NCBI GenBank assembly: GCA_025765595.1
Contig: JAIVFH010000584.1
Location: forward strand, 1-13,579
Source of the DNA: Obelidium mucronatum
Lineage: Eukaryota > Chytridiomycota > Chytridiomycetes > Chytridiales > Chytriomycetaceae
Length of the DNA: 13,579 nt
Reading direction: 5' to 3'
Of the stretch, positions 8,199 through 13,579 are shown in pieces; positions within the stretch are counted from its first letter, which is position 1; the number at the start of each line of letters is the position of its first letter. The position numbers and the translations under genes are program-made. The notes beneath the pieces were generated by a model. It saw nothing but the letters and a program-made list of their open reading frames with translations, did no database searches and was not told the DNA's origin.

Positions 8199-11100
8199 AT
8201 GAACGCCAACACTAGTCAACTACAAAAGCAATACAAATCCGAGAGCGAAATCACTGTTTCGAACTTGAAATCAACGCAGTACAACTCTGGAGGCCGATTC
8301 CTCTATGCCGCGCAATCTGAACCGACCATATCAACACGGAAACCTCATCCTTTACTGGATGATGATGAATCAGCAACTCCACATACTTATTCAGAGCTTT
8401 TATTTGGCGCTGAGACGTTGGAGAATATTGCGGCGGAAGGTGTCTACGCGGGTGCAACAATGAGGCGTTTCCGTGAAAGTGCGGCTCAATCGAATGGAAG
8501 CAGCAGTAATAATAAGGGACAAAAAAGTCAGGAAATGAATGATCGGATTTTGAGGATGGTCTATGGAACAATGAAGTGTGAGAACCCCTCACAAAGTCTG
8601 TTTCTTTTTTTTTTTTTTTTAAACTGCGAACCTGGGCAGATCTTCCTTATATTGACACAATCTTGGTCAAGACGCAATTCTTGGTGTACAATAATCAGGT
8701 TTTTTTTGATTTATTTTTTTAATTGTAATATCACTCATTTCATAAATTCTTTTTTTATGTTCAACAGTTCCTCAACTATCTCGGTCTAGTCAAAGTAATG
8801 ATGTTTGACCTCATGAAATGCCACTTTGATTTCCAAAGATTTCCTGGAATCGATTATTCAAACGCCAAAACGTCGGCCGCAGAAGCATTACAGGCCGAGA
8901 CGGTGCAGGACCTGGAAGAAGCGTTACGAAACTTTGGAGTTAAGCTTGCAGCTGCTTTTGCACGTGTGAGAATCGAACGCCGCGCTAGTGGAACAACGAG
9001 TCAGGAAATGCTGGAGAATATACTTCCGGCGGAAGTCAGAGAGAAGGAGCATTTGGCAGGTAGAAAGAGAAAAAAAGCCCCGCTGTTTACCGTGACTTTT
9101 TTTTAATCAATCTAAAATGTGTTTTGCGTTTTGCCAGTCGAAATGTCGAAAACCGTTCGTATCAACTTTCTGAAAACAAACAAGACTCAAATCGCCGAAG
9201 ATCTTCGAGCTGCTGGATATAAAGTGAAGCTGAATGGAAGAACGAGTACATCAGAACAAGCGTCTCCGTATCCGACGTCGTGAGGATTTCTTTTTCACAT
9301 GAAAAAAAAACCGTTTTTTCTTGCTCCATTTGTTAATATTTTACTGAATCGCATTTCGTAACAAAAAATATATGAAATAGATCTTCGGACGATTGCATAT
9401 GCATGGATGATTTATTCAACGACTTTCTCGTGATTCCGACAGAGTTTTTTTCAGATATAAAGAGCAGCTCTGTTGTGACGGAGGGGAAACTAATTTTTCA
9501 GGTGTGGGTCTTCTCGGTTGTAGATTTTGAATTCTAATCACGGCTGGTTCCTTTTTTTTATATCAGGACAAAGCGAGTGCCTATGGTATCAGACATTTGA
9601 CATCACTGATAGCTGAAACGGATAAAATCATTGATACAAGCGCAGGATGTGGTAAAAAATACATCACACAAGAAAGTAAGGGAAGAGGGACTCACCAAAA
9701 AAAACGCATACAGGAACCCATGTATCTTATTTGGCGTCTCTGATGAAAAACAAGGGGAAAATATTCGCGTTTGAAAATAGACCGAGCCGGATACAGTCTC
9801 TCAAACTGCGATTAGCTAATCAAAATGTCAAGAGTTAAGCGCTTTGCCGTATAATTATTTGACATGCAGGGTGTTTTAACCCTGCTACAAACCCGATTTA
9901 CTAGATGTTGATATTATTGAGGATGATTTTGTCACCTCTGATGCCACTGATGAAAGGTTTTCTGAGGTAAATGATTATTGTTTTTTCCTCGCAACTGTCA
10001 GAACTGATTTGAAAATATTTAGGTTTCAACCATCATAATTGAGCCTCCAAACTCCGGTACTAGTATTGTAGATAAGTTGGGGTACTTGCTGCAGGAAGAA
10101 GGTGAGTGTCTTTCTTACCGATGGAATCTGTCAACATAACATCGTTATTTTCTTCCCCAATAAAGAGTTCCCAAACGATCAACACACCCAGAATGATATA
10201 ACATCCCTTCGACGTCGTCAATCAAATATCTTGCTGCACGCCTTCTCATGTAAAAGAAAAAAAATATCGCGTCAAGTACCTTTCCTAACACAACGAAAAA
10301 CAACGTCAACAGTTCCGAACGTCCAAAACATCTTGTATATTACACGCACAAACAACAATGAGGAAAATGAATCAATTGTTCTTGAATTTTTGGCGAAGCA
10401 TAAGGAAGAATGGGAGTTGAATTGCGTTATGCCAGATATTGTTGTAACGAGGGAGCATGAATGGGAAATAGGTTGGGTACATAATTTTGTTTTAGCGTCA
10501 AGTGTTGTGTTGAAAGTTTTTATCATCACAACAGAGGACTGTCTGAAAATTAAACCCACCAACACGGGGAACGGGATTTTCGTCGCCTGCTTCACAAGAA
10601 TTCCTGTTTCTGAGTCCGAAGCGTCTGAAGCCGAAGAAGCCGTCAAGGACATGTCTCTTGCTGAAGCTGCTGACGTTCCAAAGAAAGTCAAGAAATTGAG
10701 GAAAAAGAAGTCACAGCAACTGGGGCAGCAGCAGCAGCAACAACAGAAAAAGCAGCATTATTCCACCGTTTCTTTACCTGCGAGGAAACTGTCGTTGCCG
10801 ATATCTCTGAAAAAGATGGCGCAGCAACACAGCTCGTCAACTATAAGTGTTGCAGCGCCCGCGCTGGCTGCACCAAGACTCTCTCAGAAGCTATCTATTT
10901 CAGTAGAAAGATTATCGGTCCCGCGAAAAGGATCCATGATGGTTGATGAAAGCTATAGAGATTATAGCCTTGCCAAAAAAATCCGAGCAAAGCATTTGAA
11001 CAGGCATGACAGCAAAGGGGTTCAGGATTCAGATGTCCCACTTTCAGAAGACGATGATTTAGATGATGACCACGAATTGAAAAACGGGGCGGCAAAAGAG

Positions 11101-11325
11101 GATGGTTTTGACGCGGATATTAATATCTTTGGAGTCAGTTTGAAAAAGTTTTATGAACCAAAGTTCCAAGCGATTCGGGAAATGAAAGTACAAAACATTG
11201 AACCTTCGTTGGGAGGGAGGTGGAGATATCCAGTGAGTGTTTAAATTCGAGGGGAAACGTTTTTCTTTTTCTTGGTGTTATGTTGAGATTACAACTAGGT
11301 TCCAAACCCTAAGCCATGGAAATAG
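8199..11325 (+). CDS. NSUN7: NSUN7-like RNA methyltransferase-fold protein, probably catalytically altered
   Basis: Twelve exons: 8199-8577, 8640-8698, 8768-9059, 9138-9279, 9381-9501, 9567-9651, 9714-9833, 9905-9966, 10023-10101, 10166-10249, 10313-11232 and 11299-11325. Introns are 56-101 nt and all phases match, giving 789 residues. The N-terminal helical region (LNYLGLVKVMMFDLMKCHFDF, then LRNFGVKLAAAFARVRIERR and ILPAEVREKE) resembles NSUN7. The Rossmann methyltransferase core has a SAM-binding motif I, DTSAGCGTH (354-362), preceded by KLIFQDKASA and followed by FAFENRPSRIQSLK. Motif IV reads EPPNSG, with Asn430 where NSUN enzymes have Cys. Motif VI reads YITRTNNNEENE, with Arg486 where the nucleophilic Cys of the TC motif is expected. 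A poorly conserved, polyQ- and KR-rich tail ends in RWRYPVPNPKPWK, split by the last intron. Family knowledge: NSUN enzymes make 5-methylcytosine in RNA, and mouse NSUN7 mutants have sperm-motility defects. A 60-nt in-frame stretch (10477-10536) may be a further intron, which would leave 769 residues. Confidence 0.87.
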
Positions 11326-11438
11326 TGCCTGTCGAAATTTCAATAGTCAAGGCCAAAAAAAGTGTTCTCCTCAAGTTCTATTACAGGATGCAAAAATTTG
11401 ATTACTACTTCCTCTCTATTCTTCTATAAAACTCTAAG

Positions 11439-11444
11439 AATAAA
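11439..11444 (+). other. Candidate poly(A) signal AATAAA for the NSUN7-like gene
   Basis: A canonical AATAAA lies 114 nt after the NSUN7-like stop, within the 179-bp convergent gap (11326-11504) between that gene and the MARVEL-like gene on the other strand. The two 3' ends are close enough that their transcripts could overlap. Confidence 0.45.
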
Positions 11445-11504
11445 TCAACCACAACGTGAGAACAAACAAAAATTTGAAAAGAAAAAACGGCGATCCTCAA
11501 TACT

Positions 11505-12401
11505 CTAGTGCATTCTAGCTTGACGCATGATATTGGATTCCAACTCCATGTCGCCGATGGGATCCCCATAATTCAAGTATCCAAGTCCGACTCCAAGAGA
11601 TTGCACATCCAAACCCACAGCAATCGCCCATGAAATGAAGCTGGTTTTTAAAAAATGAATCGCTTCAATAAAACTTTTTTTGGTGGTGCAAGAAATAATT
11701 ACGCACCTCAAGATGTTCCAAGCCAATGTCCAGTTGAACATATCGCATCCGTAACTAGTGCCAGGGGGGCAATCACCACCCATGTAATGTATTTCGGATC
11801 CAAAGCAACCAATCCAGAAGATTGTAACTGTCAAGTCGAGAAGAAGCTCCAACGAGAGAATCTTGGTGGATGTCCAGTTGGTTATAATAAAAGGAGCAAA
11901 GTCTGCAACAACCAATACGGAGCAATTAGCAAACAATATGCGCGAATTAAACACTGTTTTCTTTTTACATTGTCCAACAAGAGCTCCAGCCACGATCGGA
12001 CTTGCAGCGGCCAAAATCCAATTGTATGTGACTGTGATAATTTTTCGATCGAAAATCAACCACACGGTCTAATAGAAACCAAATCCCCTTTTTCTTTCTC
12101 GATACCTGTTTGATAGAGGCCTGGATGCTTATTGATCAAATCTGTTGACATTTGACCCAAGAAGTAATACGTTGCACACGCCAACGCGGCTTGGAAAAAA
12201 CGGTTCGAAAAGCGGACTTTCTTTTCAATCTCATAGTTTCTATTGAACTAGGAGGCAGGTGTCAACCATTGTAAAACGCGTGTAGACAAATTGATGTTCT
12301 ACCTTGTCAGAGTTGATTCCACCCTTGATCCCGGATAGGAGCCCGCCTCCTGAAGAGGATTTCTTCATTCCAAGAGATTTCAAATTTGGGAGAGGGAGCA
12401 T
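11505..12401 (-). CDS. MARVEL-like multi-pass membrane protein
   Basis: Four exons on the minus strand, 12401-12303, 12247-12106, 12031-11707 and 11640-11505, with introns of 55, 74 and 66 nt and consistent phases, give 233 residues. A short Gly/Ser/Lys-rich cytosolic-type N-terminus precedes a basic stretch (KKVRFSNR) and hydrophobic segments at about 50-66, 85-101, 112-130, 141-160 and 180-205. The loop before the last segment carries CPPGTSYGC, a likely disulphide pair. The pattern LLLDLTVTIFWIGCFG, then a Cys loop, then WNILSFISWAIAVGL fits fungal MARVEL-domain proteins, which organise plasma-membrane subdomains. Classical MARVEL proteins have four segments and this one appears to have five, so the family call is tentative. 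An in-frame ATG at 12368 would shorten the protein by 11 residues. Splicing is required: the long open frame through exon 3 runs into intron sequence at both ends. Confidence 0.75.
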
Positions 12402-12556
12402 GGTTAGAAAATTGCGTTTTGGTGGGGGTGGCGGCGTGAATGGAAGAAAGAACTGTTTTTCTTGAAAATCTCGACTGGGAAAATCCCTTCAAGTCTCTTT
12501 CCCATTTCCCCAAAGCAAATAATTAAAAAGACATTTTAAATATTCGAAGCTATAGT
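12402..12556 (-). promoter_or_regulatory. Promoter and leader region of the MARVEL-like gene
   Basis: These 155 bp separate the stop of the CDCA7-like gene from the start of the MARVEL-like gene, both on the minus strand. They must contain the 3' UTR of the first and the promoter and leader of the second. A C-rich tract (GGTGGGGGTGGCGGCG on the plus strand, near 12420-12436) is the only notable element. No TATA box or poly(A) signal was assigned. Confidence 0.4.
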
Positions 12557-13579
12557 TTACAGCCAAGTGTCAAGCTCACACGCTGGGGGTTTCGCTTCCC
12601 CAGTTTCCTCAATCTTCTGCCCGGCATCTTCATCCTCGTCCTGATCGAGTTCCACAACTAGCATCTCATCTTCTCCATCATCACACGTAACGGCTTTGGA
12701 GTCCAGCTTCTTTTTCGCGGCCTTGGTTCTAGATGAAGCCTTTTCTGGCTTCTTCAGACGTCCGGTTGCAGCCAGCATATCACTGACGCTCTTGTATCCA
12801 AGCTGTAGCGCAGTATTCTTGAGTTGCCCAGTTGGTAATTTTCCTTAAAGAAAAAGCAATCCATAAACAACTGAACGCATTCAACCTCCAGTTCCTGCTC
12901 ACCTCTTTTTGCCATGCAAAAAGAGCAATTGCAGATTCCACGGCATTTTGGACAAATCCAGTTTCCCTTGGCGCGTTCAACGTCTACTGTCTCGCCGTAT
13001 CGACCTTCAAGACACAAATTATCCATCATCAATGGACAAGGGGCTTGAATTGAGGTTCCATCGTGGTTTCGATAAGTAATCATGTTGGTACATTTGACCT
13101 ACGAATTTTTGAATTATTCGAGAACTCCTGAAGCCATTGCATAGTCTATTACCTTGGGATCCAATGTTTTTTGACGGCATTGATGGCAAGAAGTTCCATT
13201 GACAGAGTCATAAATTCTCCCGCCGCGTTCGTACTTTGCATGGCGGCCAGTCTGCCAAGAGATTGTTGTCAGAAATCAGTAGAGCACCATCAAAGCCAGT
13301 ATTCCAGTTTGTACCTGATTTGCCTTTCTGGGTGCATTTTTCATGGGCCTTGACAATAATTGGCCTGCCATTCTCATCAAGTTCCACTTCGCTTTCACTA
13401 CTGCCAGTTCCAGACTCTGAATCGCTAATTTCCGTCGCGTAAATCAAGTGCAATATCGTGATTATCTACATCTTTATCCAAGTACTTGAGTCCCCTTGTA
13501 CTCTTGCTAGATAATTTTGTTATTGGTTAGTTAGCGTGCACAAAAGCAAACGCGTATTTTAATACCGGTTTTCCGGCCA
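12557..13579 (-). CDS. CDCA7: CDCA7-like zinc-finger protein (zf-4CXXC_R1), 5' end incomplete
   Basis: Secure exons on the minus strand are 13251-13153, 13098-12903 and 12843-12557, with introns of 54 and 59 nt in phase. A 63-nt intron (13252-13314) precedes them. The encoded zinc domain reads GGRIYDSVNG, TSCHQCRQKT, KCTN, then APCPLMMDNLCLEGRYGE, then GNWICPKCRGICNCSFCMAKRG, and KLPTGQLKNTALQLGYKSVSDML. This is the CDCA7/R1 domain. Family knowledge: CDCA7 recruits the HELLS remodeller to chromatin to support DNA methylation, and its human mutations cause ICF syndrome. The C-terminus is Lys-rich, then acidic. Upstream, 13315-13424 is coding-like with an acidic frame (DSESGTGSSESEVELDENG), but that frame is one nucleotide out of phase with the next exon. 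Possible further pieces at 13486-13506 and 13566-13579 are flanked by 61- and 59-nt GT-AG introns. The start codon lies outside the window. Confidence 0.85.

Noticed and set aside
10102..11244. A separate 380-residue gene beginning at 10102
   Set aside because: It begins at a GTG inside an intron donor and its first 70 residues translate two introns. The rest is exon 11 of the NSUN7-like gene.
11655..12113. Plus-strand protein opposite the MARVEL-like gene
   Set aside because: The minus strand has several hydrophobic segments and consistent splice sites; the plus frame has no recognisable features.

Overview
The window is nuclear DNA of a eukaryote, most likely an early-diverging, zoospore-forming (chytrid-type) fungus. 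Six protein genes are packed into 13.6 kb. They are broken by about 30 spliceosomal introns, nearly all 52-101 nt long, with GT donors, AG acceptors and frequent T tracts. The gene mix supports this: a Sla2/Hip1R endocytic adaptor, a MARVEL-type membrane protein, a CDCA7-type zinc finger, and an NSUN7-like protein, a family best known from animals and flagellated lineages. The lineage call is inference; no rRNA or marker gene is present. All exon models were built by hand from splice signals, reading phase and family resemblance.

Layout, left to right. (1) 1-1815, minus: N-terminal part of a UBR1-family N-recognin E3 ligase in four exons, running off the left edge. Its third intron (313-811, 499 nt) is about five times longer than any other here and is filled by an array of 15 GC-rich hairpins separated by purine tracts. 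(2) 1816-1879: a 64-bp AT-rich divergent promoter. (3) 1880-5731, plus: SLA2, 12 exons, 1058 aa, with ANTH, coiled-coil and I/LWEQ domains. (4) 6132-7774, plus: an unrecognised 494-aa protein with a helical N-terminal module that resembles a phage/plasmid DNA-binding-type module, and a Ser/Thr-rich, acidic, activator-like C-terminus. (5) 8199-11325, plus: an NSUN7-like RNA methyltransferase-fold protein in 12 exons that lacks both conserved NSUN cysteines. (6) 11505-12401, minus: a small MARVEL-like multi-pass membrane protein. (7) 12557 to the right edge, minus: a CDCA7-type zinc-finger protein with an unresolved N-terminus.

The genes do not form an obvious pathway. UBR1 and SLA2 share a promoter region. 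The CDCA7-like gene predicts a HELLS/DNMT-type DNA methylation system elsewhere in the genome. The most interesting items are the intronic hairpin minisatellite, the cysteine-less NSUN7-like protein, and the phage-like module in the unnamed gene.
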